This document shows, piece after piece, positions 1 through 12,396 of a stretch of DNA of 64,000 nucleotides (positions are counted from its first letter, which is position 1; each line of letters starts with the position of its first letter). Origin of the DNA: Amylostereum areolatum. Its lineage: Eukaryota; Basidiomycota; Agaricomycetes; Russulales; Stereaceae. The translations under genes and the position numbers were made by a program. The stretch spans positions 124,001-188,000 of the forward strand of contig SAXG01000076.1 of NCBI GenBank assembly GCA_012932865.1, read 5' to 3'. The notes under the pieces are model-generated. The model saw only the letters and a program-made list of their open reading frames with translations. It searched no databases and was not told where the DNA came from.

Positions 1-1969
1 TGTTCTTGCCATAGGTGGAGATCAGCCGACGCTCGGGAGACTCGGGCTTCCAGCACCCCGCGCCGCTTTTCGTCCAGGATCTTATGCTTCTGGAGCGCTT
101 CGAGCTCCTCCGCGAGGGCGCCGTGCCGAAGTTTGTGGCAGAGTGCGATGATCCGGTCGAGGCCGTCGCTTTCCATCGTGGCCCGGTGTTCGAGGCGTGA
201 CGAGAGGTCGTCCATGTTCTTGAGCACGCCATTGATCAGACGTAAATTATGCAGCTATGCATCGGGTCAGCAAGCAGTAAGGGCACCGAATTTCGAGGGA
301 AAATTTACAGCATAGTCTCCAAGGGTTTCGTTGACGCCTTCGCCTTCGCCCGCAAGGCTATCCGCAGTGCCCCGACCTGCGATCACCATGGCCATGCTCT
401 TGAACCAGTAAGCGTAAGGAGAGTTGCCCGCGGCCATGGCCTCTGTGAGCGCAGTGAGCGCGACCAGGACGGCCTGTAATCCGACCCCGTCGTCCCAATG
501 CACGAGGAAGGTAAGCAGTTCGACGACGAGCTTCCGAGTGGCGACTCGGGGCGAGTTCAAAGACCTGGTGACTTGGGAGACGAGGTCGTTATGCGCCTCA
601 ACGTTGCGTGTGTATGTCTGCTGGATCACAATCAGCATGCTACGACTACGTATAGTGAAAAGAAAGCGACTGGCTGGGATACGGAGAATGTGTCGTAGAC
701 AGGCTAATATTCCGCACTCCAGTGGATGCTCGGCGTCCTGGCTTCATGGTAGTCGACGTCAGACTGGATACCTAACGTCCAAAGAAAGGGCTCACCGGTC
801 CACACCCCTCCCATTTATCCACGTCAAAGCGTTTCCTAAGGCCGGCAACCCACCACCCTCGACGAATCGCCTCGTCCAACTAAAATGACGTCAGAGCTGG
901 ACCCTATGCAGAACCACCGCGAGACGCACTCTCGCTCGTCTCTCCTGAGCGACTCGAGCAACGCAGTGGACTGGCTTCCCACCAGCGTGTGCTCCTTCAG
1001 CCGCTGGAGGTACCACGCGGGCAAGGTATCCTCTCCTGCAGCCTGGCCCGCATCTCTCCCAGATCTCTCGACGCGATCTCGTTTATCCTTCGACTTGATC
1101 GCGGGACGTCGCTGGAGCCGCTCGCTCCCGCGTCCTCCATGCCTCTCCCCTTCAATGGGCGAGGACGCGTCGCTGCGCGGAGAGCTCTCCTGTCGTCGAT
1201 GCGTCCCCGAGCCGACGAACTCCCTCGGGAGGGGCGGTCGACGGGCCCACGACCCCACAGTGGCCGTCGATGCTGGCCCGTCGTCCCAGCCTCGAGGAGA
1301 CGCCGCGCCTGATCCTGCGAAGGGCTCCTGAGAGAACGGAGGCCGCAAGGAGACGCCCGTGTCGATGGTCGCGATACGACGATGATGGGTGCCTCCGCTC
1401 GCACCGCCGCTGGGAAGATGGGGATCGTTCTGGCTCCGGAGACGGTCTTCGGAGAGCGCGCTCCTGGCGTCGACGGACTTGCTTCGCCGCTTGAGGGCGA
1501 GGGCGTGCGTTTGTGGTGAGCGGTGGGTCCACGGAGGCGTCTCCCTCGGGTGAAACTCGATGGAGGATGTGCCAGAGGGGGAGGAGTAGAGGCCCCTTTG
1601 TGCCGGTGAAAAGGGCGAGATAGGAGGGTGAGGCGAGGCGCTGGATTGTTGGGAGAGCAGGGAGAGCGGGGACCGCGAGGGGATCCTGTCGGTCCTTGCG
1701 GGCGTGCCAGCTCCGTTCGAGGCCTGACGGCGGCTTGTATGGAGGGTGGGATTGGAAGAGGGTGCTGAGATGATGTCCGTCGCGATTCGAGTCAAGGAAG
1801 GCTGAGAAAATGCAGGACGGTGGGGAGGCCGCGATCCGAGGCCGTCAGTCGTCGCGGTCGAAAGAGACGGGATTATAAAACTCACCCGGGTAGATGATTG
1901 GGAGCGTACATGGGTCCGCGAGTTCGTAGAGCCCGTCTTGGTCTTCCACAGGTTGACGAGCGAGTCCAT
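1..1969 (-). CDS. Formin (N-terminal part, cut by window edge)
   Basis: Formins nucleate and elongate unbranched actin filaments at growth tips and septa. The ATG is at 1969. An 84-nt in-frame intron (1885-1802, GTGAGT...CTCAG) follows the first 28 residues. Next comes a long Ser/Pro/Arg-rich disordered stretch, then a start of the GTPase-binding region (LPAWYLQRLKEHT...) near 1000-900. At 638-267 there is an Armadillo-like FH3 segment containing AAGNSPYAYWFKS. The frame continues toward position 1 with residues aligning to the second formin-like gene at 13.4-16.4 kb. FH1 and FH2 would lie outside the window, so actin nucleation itself is inferred from family architecture. Intron positions between 836 and 638 were not fully resolved. 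The call rests on the shared GBD/FH3 pattern and on similarity to the second copy. Confidence 0.72.
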
Positions 1970-4338
1970 AGGTCGAGTGAGAGTCCCGGCTCCCCATGCA
2001 ACATGGGGGTCCGGATGAGCACGACGGCACGATGTCCCCCTGGGGTCACAAGGCAGAGAACGGGACCGTCGTATCCGGAACGTCCCATGTCAAAGGTCGA
2101 GTTTAGAAGTCCAGTGACTGACGGCTTCCGCGTAGATTGGGGGTGCTGGCAACGAGGAAGACCGTGGTCGATGTAGTGATTGAATCGAGTGATACCGGTA
2201 GCAGGCACTTGGCGGCCTTCGCGCGGGTCAGATCTCGTCGGACTATATTATGGGCGCTAACGTGGAGAAGGAGACTTGCACTCAGACGCGGCGCCGATGG
2301 CCTTTGAATGGGTGGGTGTACACGGGGAGTGCGCGGTGAGCAAAAAGTGGGAAAGAGGGAGGCGAGAAACAGAGACTTCGTCAGTTTCTCGCGCGCACGT
2401 GATCTTTCGTTCTTGCATCTTCCCGACTTCGTCGTTCCGACTCCGAGCAGTCTGAACTGGTCGCATACGATCCCCCACAACTACGAAACAGAACAACCTC
2501 GCAACGACCGGTGCCATCGGGGGGTAGAAGGCGTCACAGCCACGAAGGAAGCGCAGGGATGGATTCTGAACCAATGCGCGAATGGTCATAGGTCGATTCA
2601 CCTAAGCCTAAGCAAGTAGGGGGGGTGGGACGTCGGAACGATCGAGCCTGGGGGTGATACGCAGCGCAAAGCAGTGGACGACGAACGACATCCTTTAATA
2701 CAAAGAGAGACGCGGTGGAGCGCTGCGTCACGTCACGACACAAACCGCGAGACAAGTGAGCTTTCTGATTGGTTGTGGGACAACAGCCACGTCATCGTAA
2801 CGCGACACGTGACAGGTCGCGTTGACAAATGCACGTGGCTGCTTGCGTCATCCTAGGCTTGCGCGTCGGCCGGGTCGCCGCGTCGCTCTTCGTCTTGACC
2901 TCCACCACGTACTTGGCCACCGTCATACCTTCCCACTCTCTATGGCACCTCTACGCACCGCCGTTAGCGTCAAAGTAGCCTCCATGGCACAGCCCTACTT
3001 ATACCTTTTACTTTGTATATCAGAAAACAAATTCAAATCAATTTTCCTCCAAAGCAATGTTTGTGCAGCAACACGGACGTGTTTTGTCGCTTCGGTCACG
3101 ATGACCGCGTCGCTCCCACCCCCCCTGATTGGATTTATTTATATATCTAGAGATTTTTCGGGAAATTTCCTCGGTGCTCGGATGAGGCGTGGTGGTCCCG
3201 AGCTCGAGTGATGTACGACACGACACGACCCGACACGACACAGTACAGCACACCCTGTCATCTGCATCCAGTGCATCTCGGTGCATTCATCTGGATCATG
3301 TGCGCATTTTCTTTCTCTCTTGCGAGACGAACTGACATGTACTATTTGTGCAGAAGAATCTATGCGAGTTGGGGGTGACATTGGCTGGCCATTGGGATGG
3401 TGCACCGAGCAGGAACGCAGGTCCACTGATTCCGTCCAAGATGCAGCCCCCAGAAACAGTGCCCATTCAACCTCCTCGCAAGCGAACGAGAACACGGCCG
3501 TCCAGGTATGACTGACCTTAACAAACTGATCAATGTCCTTGCTTACTATATTGTTGTCTACAGCTTTCCTCGGCTGACGCCATTGGCCACCGCCGGTCTT
3601 GAGTGCGAGCACAACGACATCCTCAGGATCCTGAAGGTCCGCAACAGCATTGTATTGTGTCGTCCACGTCCGAATCAACGACAGGCGACACGATAATGCA
3701 AGAACCCAACCAACCAGCAAGCCTCGAACGGAGCTTTCATAGATGGTACGTGCATACAGTATCAATCAATGTGATAGTAAAGGCTTTACTGATCCTTTTG
3801 TTATCCATATCACAGGTGATATGTCCTCATCGACATTGCATATTCGCAGGCCTACTCGGCCCTCAGCGACTTGCTTCCTACGCCCCCAAGGACTCCAGCT
3901 CTGAACCCTCAAGGAACAGAACAACCCACTCTGCTATCGAAATGGCAGATTGCCAAGAGAGCCCGACACGAGCGAGAGCATTTGGGACCGTCACAAACCC
4001 CTCTAGGCATCCCGGCTACAGTTTTCCTACTATCGGACTGCGAGTTGAATCTTCTACACTTCATGCTTAGTACTTAGTTATGCTTATTTGTTGCTTATTT
4101 GAATACAATCACCACAGCCTTGCTACTTGAATGAGTGCAATGCATGGGTCTATGCTAGTAAAGGTACAATACAATACGATAGACATAATGATACGCTCGA
4201 GACTACGTACGAGAGCACAGAGTCCGGAGCAGCAAGTCAAAGCGATGGCGAAGGCAGGCGAGGTACTTAGGACACGCGCGGCGCGACCGGGGCCCCTCAA
4301 CTCAAGAAACGTCGAGCTTCAAGCTTCACAGCCTCGGG
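1970..4338. other. Long stretch without an assignable gene
   Basis: It holds the formin promoter (about 1970-2250) and AT-richer sequence. Between about 3360 and 4080 on the plus strand there are good splice-like signals: a GTATGA...CTACAG pair at about 3509-3564 and a GTACGT...CACAG pair at about 3747-3818. Short open pieces sit around them, one with a basic PPRKRTRTRP stretch. No chain of exons I tried stays in frame over more than about 70 codons. It could be a small unknown gene, a decayed gene or a noncoding transcript. Confidence 0.5.
3213..3244. repeat. Short GACAC-type tandem repeat
   Basis: Roughly six imperfect copies of a CGACA/CGACC unit in a row, in noncoding DNA. It is a simple repeat with no evident function. 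Confidence 0.6.
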
Positions 4339-5433
4339 TCAGACGCACACCCGCTTCCGCACCCCGCCATACACGTACGCCTCCTCGGCCCCCTGGCCCT
4401 CCTCCCACAGCGCCATCGCGCCCCGCTTGCGCAGCCCCGTCCCGCCCGCGTGCATGTATGCCAACGCGCGAGGCGCGAGGAGCATCGGGTCGATCCTGCC
4501 CGCGAACGAGGCGGACGTCGTGCCGATCGCGCCCGCGCCGGTGTGTGCGTATCCGTCCGTGCGGAGGCGCGGGTCCGGCGCGCCGGCGTAGTAGTAAGGC
4601 GGGCTGGGCTGGGATTCGTCCAGCGCGGACGGGTGGGAAGGACAGAGAGCGGGCGAGGAGCGTTGGTGCTGGACCGAGCCCCGGTGCTGGCGGGGGTGGT
4701 ATCCGTCATAAGCTGGGTACGAGCCCTCGAACGCAACCGAGAACGCCGCCTCCGTCCCCGCCGCCTCCGTCCCCGCCGCCTCCGTCCGCACATGCGACTC
4801 GCGCGCGCCGCGCCTCCGTTCCCCCTGCGGCCGCGAGTGGGGCGTGAGCACGCCCGGCCTGCCCATGGTCGACACGAGCTTGCGGCGGATGTCGTACGGG
4901 ATGGCCTCCGGCGGGATGTGGACGTGCACGGAGGTCATCCCGGGCGGGGGCACCCAGCCGTCGATGTCTATGCAGGGAGAGGATTGAGAGACGGAGAAGT
5001 AGACGCCTGGAGCGCCGGGGCCGACGAGTTGGGTGGGATAGGGGGTGGGGGAGGGGGTCGGGAGGAGGGAAGGAGGGGCGCGGATGGGAGCTGTGGGAGG
5101 GTGGGTGAGCGAGGGTTGGTGGAGACGGAGGGGAGAGGGGAAGAACGTACCCCCAAAGTCGTACGTCGTACTGTCCTCTGACGAGGGCGGCAACGGGCCA
5201 TGGTGGTTGGGGTCCAAGCTGCCATTCCAGTACCCGGCGGCGGCGGAAAAATTATAGGGGATGTGGCTCCCGTGGGCGTTGGTAGGGTCGAATGAAGGCT
5301 CGACGGGTGAGAGGAGGTGCTCGATGTTCATCGATGTAGAATGGTGGGATGGGAATGCGGGGTGGGACTGATGCTCGTGGTGGTGGGAAGGGGGCAGGTG
5401 GACGTCGACCGGGTGGAATATAACGGCGTCCAT
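4339..5433 (-). CDS. Hypothetical His/Pro-rich protein
   Basis: I do not recognise the family. The ATG is at 5433 and the stop at 4339. A 183-nt intron (5150-4968, GTACGT...GCATAG) keeps frame whether removed or retained; spliced, the protein is 303 residues. The N-terminus is rich in His and Pro. The first conserved-looking block straddles the splice (DGWVPPPGMTSVHVHIPPEA, then a YDIRRKLVSTM-like segment). The second half holds a small coding minisatellite of TEAAG units at about 4747-4790, then a Gly/Arg-rich tail ending in YGGVRKRVCV. No signal peptide or membrane segment is visible. The VHVHIPPE block may be the structured core. Confidence 0.6.
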   Translation of the reverse strand: MDAVIFHPVDVHLPPSHHHEHQSHPAFPSHHSTSMNIEHLLSPVEPSFDPTNAHGSHIPYNFSAAAGYWNGSLDPNHHGPLPPSSEDSTTYDFGGTFFPSPLRLHQPSLTHPPTAPIRAPPSLLPTPSPTPYPTQLVGPGAPGVYFSVSQSSPCIDIDGWVPPPGMTSVHVHIPPEAIPYDIRRKLVSTMGRPGVLTPHSRPQGERRRGARESHVRTEAAGTEAAGTEAAFSVAFEGSYPAYDGYHPRQHRGSVQHQRSSPALCPSHPSALDESQPSPPYYYAGAPDPRLRTDGYAHTGAGAIGTTSASFAGRIDPMLLAPRALAYMHAGGTGLRKRGAMALWEEGQGAEEAYVYGGVRKRVCV

Positions 5434-5853
5434 TTCAATTGAGACCGATGCTTCCGCGGTTCGAAGGAATGGGATCGCGGTTCAGACCAGGAAAGTATGA
5501 CACCGGTTGGGCTTTCTTGACCTTTGAACTCGACGTGAGATGAGGGAGGTTGGCCTTGGGATGTTGTGGCTAAGAGGGAGAGGGGCTCAGAGGACGACGG
5601 TTAAAAGCACGGTGAAAAGGGGATGTAGCGAGAGGGGCTTGAAGGGGGACACGTTAGGTCAGAGGTTTCGTAATGGGAAAAATGGAGAGGATGTCTCAAA
5701 CGTTATGGGACATGCGTGGGCCGCCGCCGCACCGGGCGCGGGCCATCAAGACGTCGCTGTCAGCGTCGAGGAAAGGAAAGGAAAAATCGACATGGATTGC
5801 GGGACATCTGCGCGGCATAGAGAGAGAGAAAAGTCGACACGGTGACGGGACAG
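5434..5853. other. Intergenic region, hypothetical gene promoter / SURF6 3' side
   Basis: About 420 bp between the start of the hypothetical gene and the stop of SURF6, both on the minus strand. It should carry the promoter of the former and the terminator of the latter. I see no gene or distinct repeat in it. Confidence 0.5.
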
Positions 5854-7343
5854 CTACTTCTTCTTCCCCGACGGCGCACCCTTCCCCTTCCCGAACGACT
5901 TGCCCTCGAACCCGGGGCGCGCCTTGTGCTTCGGCTTGACCCCCTTCTTCTTGTCGCTTCTCCGCTCGTTGCGGGACGCGATATTGTCGGAGCGTTTCTT
6001 CTGCTTTGCGGCCATCGACGCGGTGAGCTGCTCCTTCCGCTCGTCCCTGCGCACGACGGAGGGGGAAAAAAGGAAGGAATGAGCGATTTGCGCGGGGCGA
6101 AGATCCGGGGAACGGGGCCACGTACCAGGTCTTCTTGCTCTTGACTTTCTCCTTTTCCGTACGCTTGGCCGCTTTTTTGAGGCGGGCCTCGTTGTCGTGG
6201 ACCTTGACGCCCTCCATGCGCGCCTCGGCCTTTTCCCATTTTTCGCGCTCCTCGATGTGCTTGCGCTTGTCCTCCGGCATGGCGGCGAGGCGCTCCTTCC
6301 GGGAGGCCAGCTGGGCCAAAGCTTGGGAGGGGTTGGATGAGGTCTTGAGACGTTGGCCTTTTTTGGAGGAGGAAGCTGCGTCGGCGAGGGCGGAGAAGGT
6401 GACGTTGGTGAACGAGGATTGGGGGTCGTGAGGGAGCCGAGAGGACGAGGCTTGATCGGGGACGATGAGCTGCGTCTGACAATTCGGCCAGCGTCAGGAG
6501 GATGGCAAAGGCATGAAGAATGAAACGGGCCATGAAGAACGCACCTTGTTCGGCACGGCCTTGTCCTTGCTCTTTTCCTTGTCTTTACCCTTGCCCTTGC
6601 CCCGCCGCTCCTCCTCCCGTCTGATCTTCTCCCGCGTTTCCTTCCGTCGCCGCTCGCGCATGGCCGCGCGTTGCATCCTGCGCTCCTCGAGCAACTCGTC
6701 TCTGCTCGACGGATTGCCGCCCCATCGCTTGCGATGTTGCATCATGTCGATCTTCGCGTGAAGTTTTGCGCGGAGGGCGTCGATGCTCTCCGCCTCGGGC
6801 ATGGGCACGAAGGCCGCGTCATCTCCCTCGACGGCGTCTTCGTCGCTGAGATCGACGTCGACGTCCATGACGGCGGCATCCTCGTCGTCCGAGCCGTCGT
6901 CCGGCACGGAGGCTTTTTGTTTGCCCTTTCCGGCGAGGTGTTTGGATGTGGCGCGCGCCTCGGACTGCAAGTCGAGAATGGACTTGTTGTTGGCAGGATC
7001 GAGCTGTGCGTGCGAAGGGAAGGACAGGGGAATGAATGAGACACCGCTCGGGTCCATACACGACTGTACCACACACCTTCTCCCTGCGGGCCTTTTTAGA
7101 GGCCTCCTTGATGGCCTGTTTGGGAGCCTGGTTCTTCTTCTTATTTTTGTGGTACTTGGACACGCCCTGCAACGAGGGTCAGGCGAGGCGGAAGCGGACG
7201 AGGGCGAGAGAAAAAAAACGCACCTGGTCGTCTACGTCGTCCTGGACGAGGTAGTATCGGGCAGGGATGAGTTTGAGAAGGGACTCGAAGGTGCTGTTGT
7301 GGCACTGAAGGGAAGCGTGGAGGGAGGCGGTGGACGTCGGCAT
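5854..7343 (-). CDS. SURF6/Rrp14 family nucleolar ribosome-biogenesis protein
   Basis: SURF6 (yeast Rrp14) binds pre-rRNA in the nucleolus and helps assemble both ribosomal subunits. The start at 7343 gives MPTSTASLHASLQCHNSTFE followed by SLLKLIPARYYL, the typical N-terminal motif; an ATG at 7433 is also in frame but fits the family less well. Exon 1 is 40 codons, with its donor at 7223. Further exons give a KYHKNKKKNQAPKQAIKEA block, an acidic Ser/Asp stretch, the core DALRAKLHAKIDMMQHRKRW, then very basic Lys/Arg-rich helices, and a C-terminus ending in KGKGAPSGKKK. The long charged coiled helices and lysine tail fit RNA binding. It is divergently arranged with the Ste6-like gene. Three to four short introns are inferred. 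Confidence 0.88.
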
Positions 7344-7750
7344 CGTCGGGGACGGCGTCGTGGTGGGCGGTGAACGGGGCTGTGTGACGGGAAAGTCACG
7401 AACAATGGCGGTGTGTGACGTGACGTGTGACATTGTGTGACACGGTGGCCACCGCCCATAAATTCACCACTTTGACCAGCCCGCCTTCCCTTCGCTACGA
7501 GTCCCCGAGATGAGGACAAGAGCATCGTAGGACATGATGCATGAAATGCAGTTTTCTGGGTGATAGCGGAGTGAGACAGAAGGGGGAGACAAAGAAGTCG
7601 GAGTCACGCCCTGGGTCTTTTGTGATTACATAATGCGAACGAAGACAATAGAGAGCAAAGAGAATTGCTTTCGCGTTCGCCTCAAAGACAATAAATCATG
7701 GCCGCCCGCTGGAAAGTGCCCGCCCTCCCCCTTCCCTTCCCTCCCCCACC
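7344..7750. promoter_or_regulatory. Divergent promoter, SURF6 / Ste6-like exporter
   Basis: The 407-bp gap between two divergent ATGs must hold both promoters. Near SURF6, at 7381-7443, GTGAC/TGACGT motifs are clustered (TGTGTGACGG, GTGTGTGACG, TGACGTGTGA, TTGTGTGACAC), like bZIP/CRE-type sites. Which gene they serve is not known. Confidence 0.5.
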
Positions 7751-10700
7751 ATGTCGCACGACGCAAAGACGGAGAGCGCGTCGGTCGTCGTCGACCTCGA
7801 CGCCCGCTCCATCGCCTCTTCCACCGCATCCACCCCCAAAGTCCCCGACTACACCCCGCCCGCCCCCACCATTCGCCTTCTCTTCTCCCTCGTCTCTCGA
7901 CGAGACGTCTGTATCCTTATTCTCCCCGCCGTCATCCTCTCCCTCATCGCAGGCGGCGTCGCCCCCTTCATGACCTTCGTCATCGGCGAGGTCTTCAACA
8001 CCTTCGCCCAGTTCTCCCTCATCGCCGCGCCCACCGCCCAGGACAAGCACACCCTCCGTCACGGCGTCGCCATCTCCGCCCTCGAGCTTCTCGGACTCGC
8101 CATTGCCGCTCTCGCCCTCAGCAGCGCGACCTCCAGTCTTTGGATTTGGACGGGCGAGCGCAACACCGCCCTCATCCGGAAGAAGGTGTATACCTCGGTC
8201 GCTGGCAAAGAAATGGCATGGTACGACACCAAGATTGGTTCAGAGGACGCTGTCCAAACCGCGGAAGGGGATGGTCCAGTCGGTGCAGGCGGCCTTATGG
8301 CCAAGTTCGCAAAGTGCGTGTCTATTTCCTGTCGGCTGCGCGCGTTCATTCGTCCGTTCTAATGCACGGTTCATTTCAGAGACACCGAAGAAATCCGCAT
8401 GGCCTCCTCGCTCGCTTGCGGGATGGTTCTCCAGCACCTCACTACCTGCGTGGTCTGCCTCGTTCTCGGATTCATCCGGTCCTGGGCTCTCACCCTCGTC
8501 ATCCTTTCCGCCGTCCCAGTCATGATGGCCGTTCAAGCCGTGTCCCAGGCGACCGCAGGTCCCCTCGTGGGCGTCGAACGCGCTCGGATCGCGTCTGCGG
8601 CCACCGTGGTCGACCGCGCGGTCAGCGCCATCGCCACCGTCAAGGCCTTCAACGCCGCATCGTACGAGTACGCAGCCTTCACCGCGATGACCGAGAAGCT
8701 CCGCACCGCTGCCTGGGACCTCAACCGCACGTGGGCCTTCACCTCCGGCATGACCCAGTTCACCGTCATGGCCATGTTCGTCCAGGGTTTCTGGTTCGGT
8801 GCTAAGCTCGTCCGCGACGGCTCCGTCGGCGCGGGCGACGTGATGGCCGTCTTCTGGGCGTGCCTCATCGCCACAACCAACCTCCAGATGTGCGTCCCGC
8901 ACTTCATCACCCTCGCCAAGGGCAAGTTCGCCATGAGCTCCTTGATTGGCCTCGTCGAGGCGCCGACCCCCGTCCCCGCCGTACGCCGCGGCAGCGTCTT
9001 CTCCACCCTCCCCCGCCGCAAGACCGCCAACTTCCGCAAGATCATCCCGAAGCAGTTCCACGGCGACATCAGCCTGCACAACGTCACGTTCGCGTACCCG
9101 TCCCGCCCCACGGCCCCCGTCCTCAACGACGTCACGATGTTCATCGCCGCGGGCGAGACCACGTTCATCGTCGGCGGCTCCGGGTCCGGCAAGTCCACGA
9201 TCGCGCAGCTGCTGTTGCGCATGTACGACATCCAGGCGGGCGACATCATGCTCGACGAACAGGACGTCGAGTACCTTGACCTCGAGTGGACCCGTCAACA
9301 AATCGGCGCCGTCTCCCAAGGCGCGATCCTCTTCGACATGAGCGTGCACGACAACGTCGCCATGGGTCTCGCAGGCTCCGGCTGCGGACGTCGTCCCGAA
9401 GACGTGACCCGTCAAGAGGTCATCGGCGCGTGCACGGTCGCTCTCATGCAGCGTTTCGTGGAGGATCTCCCGAACGGCTATGATACCATGCTCGGCAACG
9501 GCGGTGCCAACCTTTCTGGTGGACAGAAGCAGCGCCTCGCTATCGCCCGCGCTATGCTCCGCGACCCCAAGGTTCTCATTCTCGGTAAGTACTGATCTTT
9601 CACACGTCGACGACACGATACTCACAGTCAATTACTAGATGAGGCGACGTCCGCGCTGGACGCGACTTCTCGCATCCTTGTCTTCGAAGCTGTCAAGCGC
9701 TGCCGCCAGAACAAGACCACCATCGTCATCACACACGACCTCTCCCAGATCAGCCCGGACGATTTCGTGTACGTCCTCAGAGACGGCCAGGTCGCCGAGC
9801 AGGGGTTCCGCCACGACCTCGAGGAGACCGAAGGCGGCGAGTTCCGAAAGATGGCCGATACGCAGGGCGCAGCGGGCGGGTTCCCCGAGCGGGCGCTTGA
9901 CCTGTGGTCCGAGGATGCCGTTCGCCTGCGGGAGGAGCGCGTCGAGCGGATTTTCGAGGAGCAGGAGAGGGCGCGCGAAGAGCAGGTGGACATTCGCCGC
10001 CAGTCGATCGTGCAGCCCTCCCTCCGGCCTCTCACCCTCGGCAACTGGATGTTCGACGTCGTTCATGACTTGACTGGCAACAGCGGCATGCCCGCCATGC
10101 CTCAGGCCGTGCTCAGTACCCGCGAGTCGGCACGCATCAGTCGGTTCATCCCTGCGGACGCGTTCGGTCCGGGCATGGACTTCAGCCAGTACGAACCCAG
10201 TCCCCGCCGTCCGTCCACCGTCGCCGTCGATATCCCATCCCCCACTCCCGCCCACACGACCTCGTCCCACCGCCTCAGCCTCCAGTTCTCCCCAACATCC
10301 CCCGTCTACTCTAACCACACTTACTCCACGACCTCCTCGACGCTCTTCGACGACTTCGGCTTCGACGAGAAGCGCGCGCTCAAGTTCCAAGGCATGAGCG
10401 CCTCGCGCCGTCGCGCATCCGCAGAGCCGGCGAAGAGGCGCACGCGCGCCAAGTGGGACACGATCGGCCTGCAGCCACTCAAGGAGGTCGCGATCCCGGA
10501 AGAGAAGGAGGACGAAGAGCCCGCGACGGAGCCGCAGGAGTCGTTCTGGCAGCTCATGCGCGAGGTGTACCCGACCATCCCGTACAAACCCCTCGTCGTC
10601 CTCGGCATCCTCTGCTCCATGATCAGCGGCGCGATCACGCCCCTCTTTTCGTTCATGCTCTCCCGCCTGCTCTTCGAGGTGTCCATCGGAGCGCGGGACG

Positions 10701-12396
10701 TCTCCGTGATCAACACCTTCGGCGGGATCGTGCTCGCCATCGCCGTCGCGGACGGGCTGTTCATGGGCCTCAAGTACTTCATCCTCGAGACCTCGGCCAT
10801 GTTCTGGGTGACGCGGCTGAGGGACATCACCTACAAGCTCATCCTCGCGCAGGACAAGAGGTGGTTCGACAAGAGCGAGAACACCGCGGTGCGCCTCGTG
10901 CAGATTCTCATCAAGGACGGCGACGACGCGCGCTCGCTCATCGCGACCGTGCTTGGGCAGGGTGTCGTGGTCATCACGATGCTCTCTGTCGGTCTCATCT
11001 GGGCTCTGGCCTGGGGATGGCAGCTCACCCTCGTGGGCTTCGCGATCGCTCCGATTTTCGGGATCACCATGGCCGTCCAGACCAACCTCGTGTCCAAGTA
11101 CGAGTACCGCAACAAGCGTTCGCGCGAGGAGGTTGCCAAGGGCTACTACGAGGTACATTCTCTTGCCTACCTTTTTTCATGCGGGCCGTGGCTGACGCGT
11201 CATCTCTAGACCATCCTTAACATCCGTGGTATCCGCGCGATGGGCTTCGAGTCCGTGTTCCTCCAGCGCTTCAATACCTCCGTCGACTCGGCGCTGCGCA
11301 CGGGTGTGCGCGGCGCCTTCGTTGAGGGCTGCACCTACGGCGTCGCGAGCTCGCTCATCTACCTCTCCGAGGCCCTTCTGTTCTACGTCGGCGCGGTGCT
11401 CGTCACCAACGGCACCTACACCTACCTCCAGATGGTCCAAGTCCTCAACCTCGTCGTTTTCTCCGTCAGCATCGGCTCCCAGCTTATGGCCTTCAGTGAG
11501 TGGTTTCTTTTACGTTTGGCGTGGATCTGCAAAGCTGACGGCGGTCGGTAGCCCAACGCATTGCCAAGTCCATCCAGGCCACCCGCGATTTCAACACGCT
11601 TCTGCAGCTTTCCCCCGACACCACCGAGTCCCGCGGCCGCCTGCAGCCCCCCGTCAACAACACGATCTCCTTCAACAACGTCGCCTTCTCCTACCCCGAA
11701 CGCCCGGACGTTCCCGTCCTCAAGGACGTGTCCCTCGACATCCGCACCGGCGAAAGCGTCGCCATCGTCGGCGCGTCCGGCTCCGGAAAATCCACCGTCG
11801 CCGCCCTCCTCCAGCGCCTGTACGAGCCCGACGCGGGCTCGATCACCGTCGGCCCCTGGGAGCTCGGCGCGACGGACGTGCACTACCTCCGCGAACACGT
11901 CTCGGTCGTCAGCCAAAACCCGCACCTGTTCGACGCGACCGTCGCCGAGAACATCGCGTACGGCACCGTCGGCCTCCCGCGGGAGGACGTCGAGCGCGCC
12001 GCGCGCGCGGCGAACGTGCACGCGTTCATCATGGGCCTCCCCAACGGGTACGAGACCATGGTCGGCGAGAACGCGGCGCTCATCTCGGGCGGGCAGGCGC
12101 AGCGCCTGCAGATCGCGCGCGCGCTCCTGCGGCCGTCCAAGATCCTCATCCTGGACGAGTGCACGAGCGCGCTCGACGGCGCGAACCAGGCCGCGGTCAT
12201 GGACACCATCCTCGACGCCAAGGTCGGGCGCACGACGGTCGTGGTCACGCACAAGCTCGCGCTGATGCGCCTGTGCGACCGCATCGTGGTGCTGAACGAC
12301 GGCGTCGTGGCGGAGGAGGGCACGTACGAGCAGCTCGTGGAGCGGAGAGGTGTGTTCGCAGCATTGGCGACGGGTGGGGAGTGGCAGGGCGAGTGA
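7751..12396 (+). CDS. STE6: ABC transporter, Ste6-like lipopeptide (mating pheromone) exporter
   Basis: A full-length ABCB transporter of 1,470 residues in TMD-NBD-TMD-NBD order. Five exons join across introns 8314-8379, 9585-9638, 11153-11209 and 11496-11551, and the sum is divisible by three. TMD1 begins near residue 45. NBD1 has Walker A GGSGSGKST, signature LSGGQKQR and Walker B VLILDEATSALD. A long insert of more than 200 residues rich in Ser/Pro/Arg separates NBD1 from TMD2. NBD2 has Walker A GASGSGKST, signature ISGGQAQR and Walker B ILILDECTSALD. The Q-loops, the H-loop histidines (VITHD, VVTHK) and both D-loops are present, so both sites look active. The long linker and the ISGGQ/DECTSALD form of NBD2 recall fungal Ste6, which exports farnesylated pheromone. 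A general multidrug exporter is the alternative. No pheromone or receptor gene lies nearby. Confidence 0.85.

Noticed and set aside
8240..11158. Minus-strand frames of 463 and 507 codons across the ABC exporter
   Set aside because: They are antisense shadows of GC-rich coding sequence; the plus strand has full ABC motifs and a consistent exon chain.
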